Part shown: piece after piece, positions 1 through 10,480 of the stretch | How positions within the stretch are numbered: position 1 is the first letter of the stretch | Layout: each line of letters begins with the position of its first letter | NCBI RefSeq assembly: GCF_002288265.1 | Contig: NZ_CP016778.1 | Span: forward strand, 930,001-994,000 | DNA length: 64,000 bases | From: Candidatus Planktophila versatilis | GTDB lineage: Bacteria > Actinomycetota > Actinomycetes > Nanopelagicales > Nanopelagicaceae | Direction: 5' to 3' | The notes under the pieces: generated by a model | What the model saw: only the letters and a program-made list of their open reading frames with translations | The model's database searches: none | What the model was told of the DNA's origin: nothing | Translations under genes and position numbers: made by a program

Positions 1-423
1 CAGAGCAAGTTCCATGGAAACCACGATCACATCAGCTTTAGCGATATGTGTACGGAAACTTTCCACATGAGCTGGAGTTAATTCATCCAGGGCCCCAGCT
101 GCAACCAAGATTCTATTTTCACCATCGGATTCGACCAAGATAAATCCCACCATGGTGTGGCCCTTGCCGGTGACCACACATGAATCATCGACACCTTCTA
201 CTTTCCATAGTGCACGTGCACCTTGTCCAAAATCATCAGGGCCAATAGCGGTAAGGAAACTTACTTCGGCGCCAAGTCGCGCCGCACCTATTGCTTGATT
301 AGATCCTTTGCCACCTGGTCCAGCATCAAATACGCCACCCATGAGAGTTTCACCAGCCTGCGGAAGTTGCGGAATCCGCATCGTCATTCCAACGCCGTAA
401 CTGCCAACAACAGCAATTTTCAT
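1..423 (-). CDS. rbsK: Ribokinase (PfkB family), N-terminal part, cut by window edge
   Basis: Only the first 141 codons are present and the C-terminal catalytic half lies outside the window. Ribokinase phosphorylates D-ribose with ATP to ribose-5-phosphate in the cytosol. The start MKIAVVGSYG and the PfkB signature GGKGSNQA (residues 37-44), followed by GAARLGAEVSFLTAIG, are typical of ribokinases. The ATG at 423 is preceded four bases upstream by AGGAG. The gene has its own promoter with an operator-like inverted repeat at 436-458, so repression by a sugar-responsive regulator is likely (inference). Another PfkB sugar kinase is possible because the substrate-specific part is missing. Confidence 0.85.
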   Translation of the reverse strand, partial: MKIAVVGSYGVGMTMRIPQLPQAGETLMGGVFDAGPGGKGSNQAIGAARLGAEVSFLTAIGPDDFGQGARALWKVEGVDDSCVVTGKGHTMVGFILVESDGENRILVAAGALDELTPAHVESFRTHIAKADVIVVSMELAL

Positions 424-435
424 TTGACTCCTAGA

Positions 436-458
436 TTTGCCACGAACATTCTGGCAAA
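436..458. promoter_or_regulatory. Inverted repeat at the ribokinase transcription start, probable operator
   Basis: TTTGCCA (436-442) and TGGCAAA (452-458) form a perfect 7-bp inverted repeat around a 9-base spacer. It overlaps the downstream edge of the -10 and the predicted start site, the usual place for a repressor site. A LacI- or GntR-type sugar regulator would fit a ribokinase gene, but no regulator gene is in view. The alternative is an mRNA hairpin just upstream of the Shine-Dalgarno. Confidence 0.5.
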
Positions 459-484
459 AGTACTGTGTTATGAGCCAATGTCAA
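457..484 (-). promoter_or_regulatory. Sigma-70-type promoter of the ribokinase gene
   Basis: On the minus strand a perfect -35 TTGACA (484-479) is followed after 16 bases by TACTTT (462-457), which fits the TANNNT -10 rule. Transcription would begin near 450, giving a leader of about 27 bases that contains an AGGAG Shine-Dalgarno. It has the clearest -35 of the promoters I inspected in the window. Confidence 0.65.
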
Positions 485-522
485 TATCCAAGGTGAGTTT
501 TGATGAGAACTTATCTCTCCTG

Positions 523-1122
523 CTACTTGCTGAACTTAGGCAGGTGTAGATCGAATTGGATTGAAATCACACGGGTAAGCATCACTACTACTCCCCCAAT
601 GATTGCCGCCAGATTATCTGCAACGCTGAGTTGATGCAGGGCAACAAAGGTAATCGCTCCCATGAGTGCTGATGTGCCAATCGTTTCGCGGTGGAGCAAG
701 ACCGGCTCTAGCTGACAGAGAATGTCTCGTAATAGCCCGCCGGTCACAGCGGTTATGACTCCCAAAAGAATGGCTGCATACCAGGCAACGTTTTCTTCAA
801 AGGCGAGCTGTGTTCCAGAAAGTGTTGCCACAGCAAGGCCAAAGGTGTCCATAATGAGTAGCGTCTTACCAATATGTGTGACACGTCTAAAGACAAGAGT
901 AAGAACTACAGCAGCAATAATGCTGATAACAATCCAGCCATCTGTGATCCAGATCGGAGTCAGGCCAAGAAATACATTTCGAAGGGTTCCACCTGATACT
1001 GATGCAATCGCTGCTATGAATGCAATACCGCCATAATCAAGGCCCTTATCTGCAGCCACCCGAGCACCAACAAGTGCGAAGACAAAGGTGGAGAGCAGGT
1101 CCAGGATATGTAGCAAGGTCAT
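523..1122 (-). CDS. Trimeric intracellular cation (TRIC) channel family protein
   Basis: A 199-residue inner-membrane protein of the UPF0126/TRIC family, prokaryotic relatives of TRIC channels that conduct monovalent cations. The protein is two tandem repeats of about 80 residues, each with a Gly-Gly-x-x-Arg motif (GGTLRN at 44-49, GGLLRD at 128-133), with seven or so hydrophobic helices across its length. The length is typical. The ATG at 1122 is supported by a TAGGCT -10 box six bases upstream (1129-1134), so the mRNA is predicted leaderless. The physiological ion is unknown. Confidence 0.85.
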   Translation of the reverse strand: MTLLHILDLLSTFVFALVGARVAADKGLDYGGIAFIAAIASVSGGTLRNVFLGLTPIWITDGWIVISIIAAVVLTLVFRRVTHIGKTLLIMDTFGLAVATLSGTQLAFEENVAWYAAILLGVITAVTGGLLRDILCQLEPVLLHRETIGTSALMGAITFVALHQLSVADNLAAIIGGVVVMLTRVISIQFDLHLPKFSK

Positions 1123-1128
1123 GGCTAT

Positions 1129-1134
1129 AGCCTA
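1129..1134 (-). promoter_or_regulatory. -10 box TAGGCT, leaderless start of the TRIC gene
   Basis: TAGGCT lies six bases before the ATG at 1122, placing transcription start on the A of the start codon. No Shine-Dalgarno is visible. Confidence 0.5.
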
Positions 1135-1164
1135 GAGAAGGCCACGAGAAAGAGTGCCAACCAT

Positions 1165-2199
1165 TTACCCTTTTATGAGCCCATTCTTATAAAGGTAGTC
1201 AGCTGATTCCAGAATGCTTACCTGCGCCGGAATAAAGCTGATTCCCAGCAATCGCTCGGCCTTGGCATGGCTAATGATGAGTGGCTTACCCAGCATTGCT
1301 ACGACTGACTTAATTGCCGGGTCAAAGAGTGAGAGGAACTTGATTAAAAGATTGGGTGCAAGTGCGGTCTTGACCTTACTTTGTGGATACTTTGATTTGA
1401 GAAGCTTTGCAATCTCCATAAATGATTTAGTCTCAGAAACAGATAAAATTCGCTCTCCCGCAGTAGCGGTAACTTTGATGGATTGCACGTGCATGCGAGC
1501 AACATCTTTGACATCCACTATCGGCATGCGCAGATCAGGAACCATCGGGTCCTTACCTAGGAGCAATCTTTCCACCAAGGAGATAGAAGACCCAAAGTTG
1601 TTATCTAACGGAGCGCCCAATACCAGTGCTGGGTTAATCACTGTGAGCTCAATTTCAGGTGCTTGGTTCTTAATGAAATCCCACGCAGCTTGTTCAGCTA
1701 AAGTCTTGGAGCGTATGTAGGCATCTTTGCCGGCCGGATGATTCACATCAGTCCACATACTCTCGTCATAGGCGCTAGTCCCTGCCGGTAAATCACGAGC
1801 ATAAATTGCCGCCATCGAAGATGTGAGAATCACTCGGGTAATGCCGCCAGCTTGTGCGGCGCGAAGTGCGCGCAAGGTTCCATCAACTGCCGGGCGAATA
1901 AGTTCATTCTCATCCTTTGGTGACCCAAGCGGGAAGGGAGAGGCGGTGTGCATCAGCACATCAATGCCCACTAACGCTTGGCTCCACCCAGCATCTTTTT
2001 CTAGATCAAGTTCAACAAATGAAAGCTTGCTAGCAAGATCGACTCCAGGTGAAAGGTGTGGGGCAACTGCGTTACGCACCTCATCACCTTTACTGAGCTT
2101 GCGCACCGAAGCACGGACTGTGTATCCATCATTGAGTAGTTGTAGGGCGATGTGCTTGCCAATATATCCGCTGGCACCAGTAAGTAAAACCGTTGTCAT
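1165..2199 (-). CDS. NAD(P)-dependent epimerase/reductase, extended SDR (dihydroflavonol-4-reductase-like)
   Basis: From the ATG at 2199 the protein has 344 residues and opens with a beta strand and the nucleotide-binding motif GASGYIG (8-14). Further on are the catalytic Ser region (LTSSMAAIY) and the YxxxK pair in YIRSK, diagnostic of extended short-chain dehydrogenases. The closest recognisable group is dihydroflavonol-4-reductase-like aldehyde or ketone reductases; the substrate cannot be read from sequence. An in-frame ATG at 2241 exists, but it would add 14 residues before the Rossmann strand. A TAGGAT box at 2245-2250 fits a short-leader transcript starting near 2238. The gene is divergent from the alpha-glucosidase. 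Confidence 0.8.
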   Translation of the reverse strand: MTTVLLTGASGYIGKHIALQLLNDGYTVRASVRKLSKGDEVRNAVAPHLSPGVDLASKLSFVELDLEKDAGWSQALVGIDVLMHTASPFPLGSPKDENELIRPAVDGTLRALRAAQAGGITRVILTSSMAAIYARDLPAGTSAYDESMWTDVNHPAGKDAYIRSKTLAEQAAWDFIKNQAPEIELTVINPALVLGAPLDNNFGSSISLVERLLLGKDPMVPDLRMPIVDVKDVARMHVQSIKVTATAGERILSVSETKSFMEIAKLLKSKYPQSKVKTALAPNLLIKFLSLFDPAIKSVVAMLGKPLIISHAKAERLLGISFIPAQVSILESADYLYKNGLIKG

Positions 2200-2341
2200 A
2201 GTCAAGAACCTGTTCCTTGAAGCGGGAGAATGTAACTTCATAGAATCCTACTCAAAAGGGTGACGACTGCACAAAACCGCAAATACATTCCATTTACATC
2301 ACATTTGTGTGCTTTTCGACAATTGCCTTGGACTCCTTCCG

Positions 2342-2347
2342 TAGAGT
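2342..2347 (+). promoter_or_regulatory. -10 box TAGAGT, leaderless start of the GH13 gene
   Basis: TAGAGT ends seven bases before the ATG at 2355, which argues for that start rather than the upstream in-frame ATG at 2307. Confidence 0.5.
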
Positions 2348-2354
2348 ACGACCC

Positions 2355-4010
2355 ATGCCTAAAAGCGTTGGACTCTCAAAAGATAAGAATTGGTGGCGCC
2401 AAGCGGCCATCTACCAGATCTACCCGCGTAGCTTCGCCGATTCAAATGGCGACGGCATCGGCGATCTCAAAGGTGTTACCTCGCGTATTTCATACTTGAA
2501 ATCATTGAGCCTTGATGCGGTCTGGTTAAGTCCTTTTTATCCATCGGCGCTAGCAGACGGTGGCTATGACGTCGCTGATTATCGTGATGTAGATCCACGG
2601 CTTGGAACGCTGGCAGATTTTGATGAGCTGCTGGCAGAACTACATAAGGTTGGTATCCGAATATTTGTCGATATCGTTCCTAACCACTCATCTAATTTGC
2701 ATGTGTGGTTTAAGGAAGCAATCGAAGCAAAGCCTGGCTCTAAAGCGCGCAATCGTTACATCTTCCGAGATGGAAAAGGTGAAAAGGGCGAGCTGCCACC
2801 CACTGATTGGGTTTCACACTTTGCGCCTAGTGCCTGGACCCATGAATCAGTCATGGGTGGCAAAGGTAACCAGTGGTACATGCATTGGTTTGCACCAGAG
2901 CAACCAGATTTTAACTGGGATAACCCAGAAGTGGAAAAGGAATTTCTTAAGACACTTAAGTTCTGGGCTGATCGCGGTGTTGATGGGTTTCGCATCGATG
3001 TGGCACATGCACTGAAGAAAGATCTCTCTGAGCCACTTCGTAGCCTGCCAGTCTTTGAAACCCTGGAAGAGCGCGGTAATAAGGGCAAGGGAATCTTGGC
3101 CGACCGCGATGAACTCTTTAAGATTTACAAACAATGGCGCAAACTATTTAACCAGTATGACCCGCCACGAGTAGCTGTGGCAGAGGCATTTGTGCACCCC
3201 GAACGACTTCCGCTCTATGCCAGCACAAAGACTTTGGGACAATGTTTTGATTTCCGTTTCATTGAGACTCCCTTTGAAGCAGCTGCATATAAGGAGAGCG
3301 TGCAAGATGCGCTGGAGCTTGCCCTAAAGAACAAATCTTCTTGCACATGGACACTTTCAAACCACGATCAAATCCGCCATGCAACGAAGATGGGTCTTAA
3401 TTCAGCGGTGGATCGTCGTTCATGGATGCTCTCCAATGGAACTTCTCACCCGCTAGATGCAGCCGCTGGCACACAGAACGCACTTGCGGCAACGCTATTT
3501 ATCTTGGCCCTTCCTGGTAGTACCTATATGTATCAAGGTGAAGAGTTAGGTCTGCACGAAGTCACTGATATTCCAGCAAGTCAGATTCAAGATCCGCAAT
3601 ACCTACGCAATAACAAAATGGATAAGGGGCGAGATGGCTGCCGTGTGCCGCTGCCGTGGCAGAAATCAGGTTCTTCTTTTGGTTTTGGAACAGGCGGTGC
3701 ACACTTGCCACAACCGTCTTGGTTTGCAGATTACTCAGTAGAAGCAGAAGAGAATGATCCGAACTCGGCGCTCTCCATTTATCGCATCGCACTGGGACTT
3801 CGTAAATCACTAATCACTGAAGAAAAGATAAAGTGGCATAAGACTGGTAATTCATCTGTCTTGCACTTCTCACGGCCAAATGGCTGGCACTGCATCACCA
3901 ACTTCCGAGGTGAAAGTTATCCAATGCCTAAAGGGGAAATTCTCATCTCTTCCCACCCACTTACCGACGGCAAAATTCCGGCCGGTACAACGGTTTGGTT
4001 AAAGAAGTAA
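2355..4010 (+). CDS. Alpha-glucosidase / oligo-1,6-glucosidase (glycoside hydrolase family 13)
   Basis: A 551-residue cytosolic enzyme that hydrolyses terminal alpha-glucosidic bonds of oligosaccharides. The conserved GH13 regions are in order: DIVPNHSS (region I), GFRIDVAHA with nucleophile Asp215, VAEAFV with acid/base Glu277, and SNHDQ with Asp338. The start IYQIYPRSFADSNGDGIGDL is typical of the oligo-1,6-glucosidase/alpha-glucosidase branch. There is no signal peptide. The ATG at 2355 is supported by the -10 at 2342-2347. No sugar transporter or regulator adjoins it. Specificity (maltose, isomaltose, trehalose or sucrose) is not determinable here. Confidence 0.9.
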   Translation: MPKSVGLSKDKNWWRQAAIYQIYPRSFADSNGDGIGDLKGVTSRISYLKSLSLDAVWLSPFYPSALADGGYDVADYRDVDPRLGTLADFDELLAELHKVGIRIFVDIVPNHSSNLHVWFKEAIEAKPGSKARNRYIFRDGKGEKGELPPTDWVSHFAPSAWTHESVMGGKGNQWYMHWFAPEQPDFNWDNPEVEKEFLKTLKFWADRGVDGFRIDVAHALKKDLSEPLRSLPVFETLEERGNKGKGILADRDELFKIYKQWRKLFNQYDPPRVAVAEAFVHPERLPLYASTKTLGQCFDFRFIETPFEAAAYKESVQDALELALKNKSSCTWTLSNHDQIRHATKMGLNSAVDRRSWMLSNGTSHPLDAAAGTQNALAATLFILALPGSTYMYQGEELGLHEVTDIPASQIQDPQYLRNNKMDKGRDGCRVPLPWQKSGSSFGFGTGGAHLPQPSWFADYSVEAEENDPNSALSIYRIALGLRKSLITEEKIKWHKTGNSSVLHFSRPNGWHCITNFRGESYPMPKGEILISSHPLTDGKIPAGTTVWLKK

Positions 4011-4020
4011 AACTATTTCT

Positions 4021-4024
<4 letters not shown>
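3999..4024. repeat. AT-rich inverted repeat between convergent genes, possible weak terminator
   Basis: TTAAAGAA (3999-4006) and TTCTTTAA (4017-4024) are an 8-bp perfect inverted repeat with a 10-base loop, spanning both stop codons of the converging GH13 and FKBP genes. It lacks a GC-rich stem, so termination activity is uncertain. Confidence 0.3.
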
Positions 4025-7037
<3,013 letters not shown>

Positions 7038-7044
7038 AGGGCTA

Positions 7045-7050
7045 AGTTTA
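7045..7050 (-). promoter_or_regulatory. -10 box TAAACT, leaderless GTG start of the methyltransferase gene
   Basis: TAAACT is seven bases before the GTG at 7037 and overlaps the last codons of the histidine kinase gene. Confidence 0.45.
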
Positions 7051-8271
7051 GTCTTTAGCTAAAGGAAGGCTCGCCACTACCGCCAAGCCGCCCAGGGCGC
7101 TCTTGCGTAGCGAGAAAGTGCCGTTCAGTTTTTCAATAACGGCAGACATGATGCTCATACCCAACCCCGAACCACCATTTTCGCGCGAGCGAGACTTATC
7201 AAAGCGATTGAGTGAGCGAATATTCTCAGCGTAAGCACCCTCAGGTAATCCTTGCCCAGCATCTTCAATCAAAATCAGGACGTTCTTTCCAGATTTACTA
7301 CATGTGATTGTTACCGCAGCATCTGCACTGGTGTGGCGCATGATGTTGGTAAAAGCATTTTGGATAAATCGAGAGAGATAATCTCTGGAAGCCACTACCG
7401 CCAAGTCATTCTCAATTTTTAAGACTACCTTGCGCCCAGGATTAAGAGTCGTGAAGTCAGTGCCATGAGCGCTTAACAACTCACTCACATCCATTTTTTC
7501 AATATCTCGACTTCCGCTCTCACCTAGTTCGGCAAGAAGCAGTAAATCTTGAATCAGATTCTCCATCCGATTGATTTCAGTTCCCACGCGAGTAAATGCA
7601 CGATCTTGATCTTCAGCCGTTACCAGCTGTTTCTTACTCAGCATCTCCACATAACCTTTGACCACGGTGAGTGGGGTGCGCAATTCATGAGATGCATCGC
7701 CCAGAAATTCCTGCATACGAGCAAGGGATGCATATTCATCTCGGCGATTAGCTCGCCTAAAGAAGAAAAAGAGTAATACTCCTGCGATGAGATCGACAAA
7801 AAAAGTAACAACTCCCAATGCACGGAGATTGACCTCAAAGTGTTCATCTATCGCGTTAGTGGATCGGGCAATGAGTAGGAAATCTTTCTCATCAAGGCGC
7901 ACTGCTCGCAATTGATAGGGATCACCAGATTTTATTGACACCGGGCGGGCGGTTGCCTTTTCAATGAGATCTTTTGCAGGGGCTCCTAGATAACTCAAAG
8001 AGGACTCACGAACTACAGTCTCTTGACCCTCCTCGGTTAAAAGCGTCAGCGTTGCATTAAGAGTTAACTGCTCGATAGCAAAGAGAGCTGCGCCAATTGA
8101 TTGCTCTGGGTTATCTATCGCCTCTTGTGCAACAAAATCGAGTGAGGCATTTACCTCAGATAATTCAGCGCTACGGGTATGAAAAGCGGAGTAGCTACCG
8201 ATTCCCAAGGTGACTACTGTGACCAGCAAAACTGTGAATATGCTGGTCCTTGTACTGTTTGAGATCTTCAA
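7048..8271 (-). CDS. Sensor histidine kinase (two-component system)
   Basis: A 407-residue membrane kinase. Transmembrane segments lie at about residues 10-30 and 153-172, enclosing a 120-residue extracytoplasmic sensor domain of unknown ligand. HisKA has the phospho-acceptor His195 in DASHELRTPL, and a HATPase domain with GLGMS glycine box follows. No clear HAMP domain is seen between TM2 and HisKA. The start overlaps the response-regulator stop by four bases, so the pair is co-translated. A likely target is the divergent exported protein at 9070. Confidence 0.88.
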   Translation of the reverse strand: MKISNSTRTSIFTVLLVTVVTLGIGSYSAFHTRSAELSEVNASLDFVAQEAIDNPEQSIGAALFAIEQLTLNATLTLLTEEGQETVVRESSLSYLGAPAKDLIEKATARPVSIKSGDPYQLRAVRLDEKDFLLIARSTNAIDEHFEVNLRALGVVTFFVDLIAGVLLFFFFRRANRRDEYASLARMQEFLGDASHELRTPLTVVKGYVEMLSKKQLVTAEDQDRAFTRVGTEINRMENLIQDLLLLAELGESGSRDIEKMDVSELLSAHGTDFTTLNPGRKVVLKIENDLAVVASRDYLSRFIQNAFTNIMRHTSADAAVTITCSKSGKNVLILIEDAGQGLPEGAYAENIRSLNRFDKSRSRENGGSGLGMSIMSAVIEKLNGTFSLRKSALGGLAVVASLPLAKD

Positions 8272-8957
8272 CTCTTCTCCGTAAGAAGTTGGAAGCCGAC
8301 CCCTCTAATCGTCTTTATGCCTTCATATCCATCACGATGTAATTTCTTTCGCAGGTAGGAAATATAAGTATCTACAACGGTGCTCTCAGATTCAAAGGTG
8401 ATTCCCCAGACCTCATCGAGTAAGTAAGTCTTAGTCAATACCCGTCCCTTGCTTTCGAGCAATACATGCAGCAGGCGAAATTCTGTCGGAGATAACTCCA
8501 CTACCTCGCCGTTAAATGTGACTTGATGTGTGTCGTTATCAAGTTTAATGGGACCACTGCTTAAGCTCGTATCAGAAGTAACTGTAAATTGAGTTCTTCG
8601 CAAGATGGCTCTTACTCGAAGCACGAGTTCTTCTAGACCGCGCCATGGTTTTGTCACATAGTCATCGGCACCCAGAGTTAATCCACGAGTAATGTCGGCT
8701 CGGTCACCGCGCGCACTTAGCATCAGTGCAGGAGTGTTATCTCCGGTACTTCTAATGCGTTCAATAAATTCAAAGCCATCCATCATGGGCATATTGATAT
8801 CAACAACAAGAAGATCTGGTTTGGTTGTGCGAAGCAGAGTAAGGGCAACCATGGCATCAGCTGCCACGACAGTTTCAAATCCAGCGAGTTTGAAGGCATC
8901 GGCGAGCACCTCGCGGACTCCGACTTCGTCGTCAATAATCATGATGAGTTGGCTCAT
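8268..8957 (-). CDS. OmpR/PhoB-family response regulator
   Basis: A 229-residue regulator. The receiver domain has the acidic pair DD (9-10), phospho-acceptor Asp53 in VVDINMPMMDG and the conserved Lys in TKPW. The C-terminal winged helix carries SPTEFRLLHVLLESKGRVLT and ends in KTIRGVGFQL. It forms an operon with the histidine kinase. The intergenic region shared with the divergent gene at 9070 holds an 11-bp-phased direct repeat, the format expected for a tandem dimer of this family. The start ATG at 8957 has AAAGG at moderate distance, so this gene has a leader. Confidence 0.9.
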   Translation of the reverse strand: MSQLIMIIDDEVGVREVLADAFKLAGFETVVAADAMVALTLLRTTKPDLLVVDINMPMMDGFEFIERIRSTGDNTPALMLSARGDRADITRGLTLGADDYVTKPWRGLEELVLRVRAILRRTQFTVTSDTSLSSGPIKLDNDTHQVTFNGEVVELSPTEFRLLHVLLESKGRVLTKTYLLDEVWGITFESESTVVDTYISYLRKKLHRDGYEGIKTIRGVGFQLLTEKS

Positions 8958-9022
8958 GCGCCCAGCCTTTCACGCAATTCCCACTTTTTCTACCACTTCA
9001 CGCCCTTGCACACGAAACCGCT

Positions 9023-9045
9023 AGGTGATTCACAGAAGATTCACA
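9023..9045. promoter_or_regulatory. Direct repeat GATTCACA x2 with 11-bp period, probable response-regulator box
   Basis: GATTCACA occurs at 9027-9034 and again at 9038-9045, exactly one helical turn apart. The site lies between the divergent two-component operon and the exported-protein gene, 13 bases upstream of the latter's -10, so it covers the -35 region. PhoB/OmpR-type activators bind such phased direct repeats. The half-site also resembles the TCACA core reported for MtrA sites, so MtrA (21860-22540) is a second candidate. Confidence 0.55.
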
Positions 9046-9057
9046 CCACCTCTTTAA

Positions 9058-9063
9058 TACTAT
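9058..9063 (+). promoter_or_regulatory. -10 box TACTAT, leaderless start of the exported-protein gene
   Basis: TACTAT ends six bases before the ATG at 9070. The direct repeat at 9027-9045 takes the place of a recognisable -35, which suggests activator dependence. Confidence 0.5.
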
Positions 9064-9069
9064 TAAGCC

Positions 9070-9513
9070 ATGAGAAGAGGCATATCCGCAGCGGTTATCT
9101 TCACTCTCTGCTCGCTCTCTTCTTTCTCTCAATCTGCTGTAGCAGATCAACGGACACCACCTCCTCTGCCTTCAGGGGTCCTCGAACAATTCCAGCGAGA
9201 TATGGATGCCTTTAACCAAGCGATGCAACTTCGCGACCAGCAAATGCGTGAAATAAACCAGAGTTTTTATCTGGCTATTAATAAAGCTAATCAAGATGCT
9301 CGATCTGCCATGCAAATTGCAAGCAAGCCAGAGCAAAAGATTTCTGTCATTACAGTAAAGAAAGGCGCAGTCGCGGCAGCGATTTACGCTAGAGAGAGTG
9401 CGATCATCGCACTTGGCCAACCTCCTATACCGCCAATAGATCCAATGCGCGTGCAGAAAAATTCAGCGAAACAAAAAGAGAGGCAAGAAAAGAGAGAGAA
9501 ACAATTCCGCTAG
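9070..9513 (+). CDS. Small exported helical protein of unknown function
   Basis: 147 residues. The N-terminus MRRGISAAVIFTLCSLSS with a following Ser/Ala-rich AVADQ region looks like a signal peptide with cleavage near residue 25. The mature part begins with a Pro-rich segment (TPPPLPSG), then a Gln/Ala-rich stretch predicted helical (about 40-105), and ends in a very basic Lys/Glu/Arg tail. I recognise no family. It is divergent from, and shares a control region with, the two-component operon at 7048-8957, so it may be that system's target or an envelope-stress accessory protein (inference). Confidence 0.65.
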   Translation: MRRGISAAVIFTLCSLSSFSQSAVADQRTPPPLPSGVLEQFQRDMDAFNQAMQLRDQQMREINQSFYLAINKANQDARSAMQIASKPEQKISVITVKKGAVAAAIYARESAIIALGQPPIPPIDPMRVQKNSAKQKERQEKREKQFR

Positions 9514-9861
9514 TTACTCTTTCACATCCACCTTCATGGTGCGCAAGGTATGACGATCATGGCTCTTCTCGCGTTCATGTATTTTTCTAATTTGTAATTC
9601 AATACTCTTAATTGCATCATCAAATGCCGCCACGTCATTAAATGAAGCAGCCTCTGCTCGCAGTAGCGGACCTGAACCGTGTGAAGTAATAACCACCTTA
9701 TGAGAATGTTTGCCCTGTCGCGGGTTTGCCTCATGCAGTACTTCCACTTCAATGCGGTCTATCGTCACACTAAAGCGATTCATAGAGAGTAACTTCTCTT
9801 CTGCTATCGATGAAAAGTCACTAGCGAGTTCTGCATGGCGAGGATGAATGATGATTTTCAT
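9514..9861 (-). CDS. hpf: Ribosome hibernation factor, short HPF/RaiA family
   Basis: A 115-residue protein of the S30AE family, which binds the 30S decoding region and silences ribosomes in starved cells. It has the beta-alpha fold pattern (MKIIIHPRHAELASDFSSIAEEK, then IEVEVLHEANPRQ and the HKVVITSHGSG strand) and a final helix DAIKSIELQIRKI. It lacks the C-terminal dimerisation domain of the long actinobacterial form. In mycobacteria an HPF gene sits next to secA and comF; here it is 7 kb away. It converges on the exported-protein gene with no gap. Confidence 0.8.
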   Translation of the reverse strand: MKIIIHPRHAELASDFSSIAEEKLLSMNRFSVTIDRIEVEVLHEANPRQGKHSHKVVITSHGSGPLLRAEAASFNDVAAFDDAIKSIELQIRKIHEREKSHDRHTLRTMKVDVKE

Positions 9862-9904
9862 TTCAATAGCATCCCACTACAGGGGTGAAAATGTAAGAGT
9901 AGAT

Positions 9905-10294
9905 TTAGCTGGAGAGTGGCAGCAGATAAACAACTAATGTGAGGACTGCAGCTAACGAGAGTGATTGAGTGAGAATGACCACTGCAGTCTTTCGATCGGC
10001 TGCAAGCGCTGCTTTATCTTGCACGCGCGAGAGCTGACCCAGCTTGCCGAAATTAAATGTTCCCATCAGGCCGTATGCGAGACAGAATTTTCGTTTCGAT
10101 TGCACCCAGCCAATTGATGCCACAGCCAGGGGAATAAAGATTCCTAGTCGAAGCGAGGGTTCGGCACTTGTTGAGATAAATCCAATAAGTGCGCTCACGC
10201 TGAGAGCGCTTCCAATAATGGCAACTATTTGGCGGCGGCGAATTTCTCCGGTGCCAATATTGCAAGACCCAGCTACATACTGGTTGTCAGACAT
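9905..10294 (-). CDS. Small integral membrane protein, unknown function
   Basis: 129 residues with a hydrophilic N-terminus (SDNQYVAGSCNIGTGEIRRRQ) and four hydrophobic segments at about 24-42, 48-66, 78-90 and 103-125. One Cys lies in the N-terminal SCNIG motif and one in the second half (FCLAYGLMG). I do not recognise a function. It begins two bases after the start of the preceding stop codon of the 48-aa ORF (sharing TAAATG), so the two are translationally coupled. Confidence 0.6.
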   Translation of the reverse strand: MSDNQYVAGSCNIGTGEIRRRQIVAIIGSALSVSALIGFISTSAEPSLRLGIFIPLAVASIGWVQSKRKFCLAYGLMGTFNFGKLGQLSRVQDKAALAADRKTAVVILTQSLSLAAVLTLVVYLLPLSS

Positions 10295-10441
10295 TTACGC
10301 TTCTTCGAATTCGTCTTCGTCAATCCAAGCATCAGTTTCATTCTCATCTTGTTTTTCAACCCAGGATAGAAATGATCCAACAGCGCGGAAGGCAAGAAGT
10401 GCAACAGTGATTGCCGCAAGGGTTCTTCGGAGCGCTTTCAT
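10295..10441 (-). CDS. 48-aa single-pass membrane microprotein with acidic tail
   Basis: A short ORF reading MKALRRTLAAITVALLAFRA, then a hydrophilic part ending in DEDEFEEA. It has a positive N-terminus, one hydrophobic helix (8-25) and a C-terminal tail with about 12 acidic residues. Two facts support it as real: a TATTTT -10 box seven bases before its ATG (10449-10454), and coupling of its stop to the start of the next membrane-protein gene. Function is unknown; a small subunit or partner of the 129-aa protein is a reasonable inference. Confidence 0.6.
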   Translation of the reverse strand: MKALRRTLAAITVALLAFRAVGSFLSWVEKQDENETDAWIDEDEFEEA

Positions 10442-10448
10442 ATGGCTA

Positions 10449-10454
10449 AAAATA
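10449..10454 (-). promoter_or_regulatory. -10 box TATTTT, leaderless start of the 48-aa ORF operon
   Basis: TATTTT ends seven bases before the ATG at 10441, with no Shine-Dalgarno at a usable distance. Confidence 0.45.
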
Positions 10455-10480
10455 CTCCACTTTGAATCAAAGTGCGCGCT

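Noticed and set aside
1823-2263. Plus-strand ORF of 146 codons opposite the SDR gene
   Set aside because: It mirrors the minus-strand gene, has no promoter or ribosome site and no family resemblance; the minus strand has clear SDR motifs.
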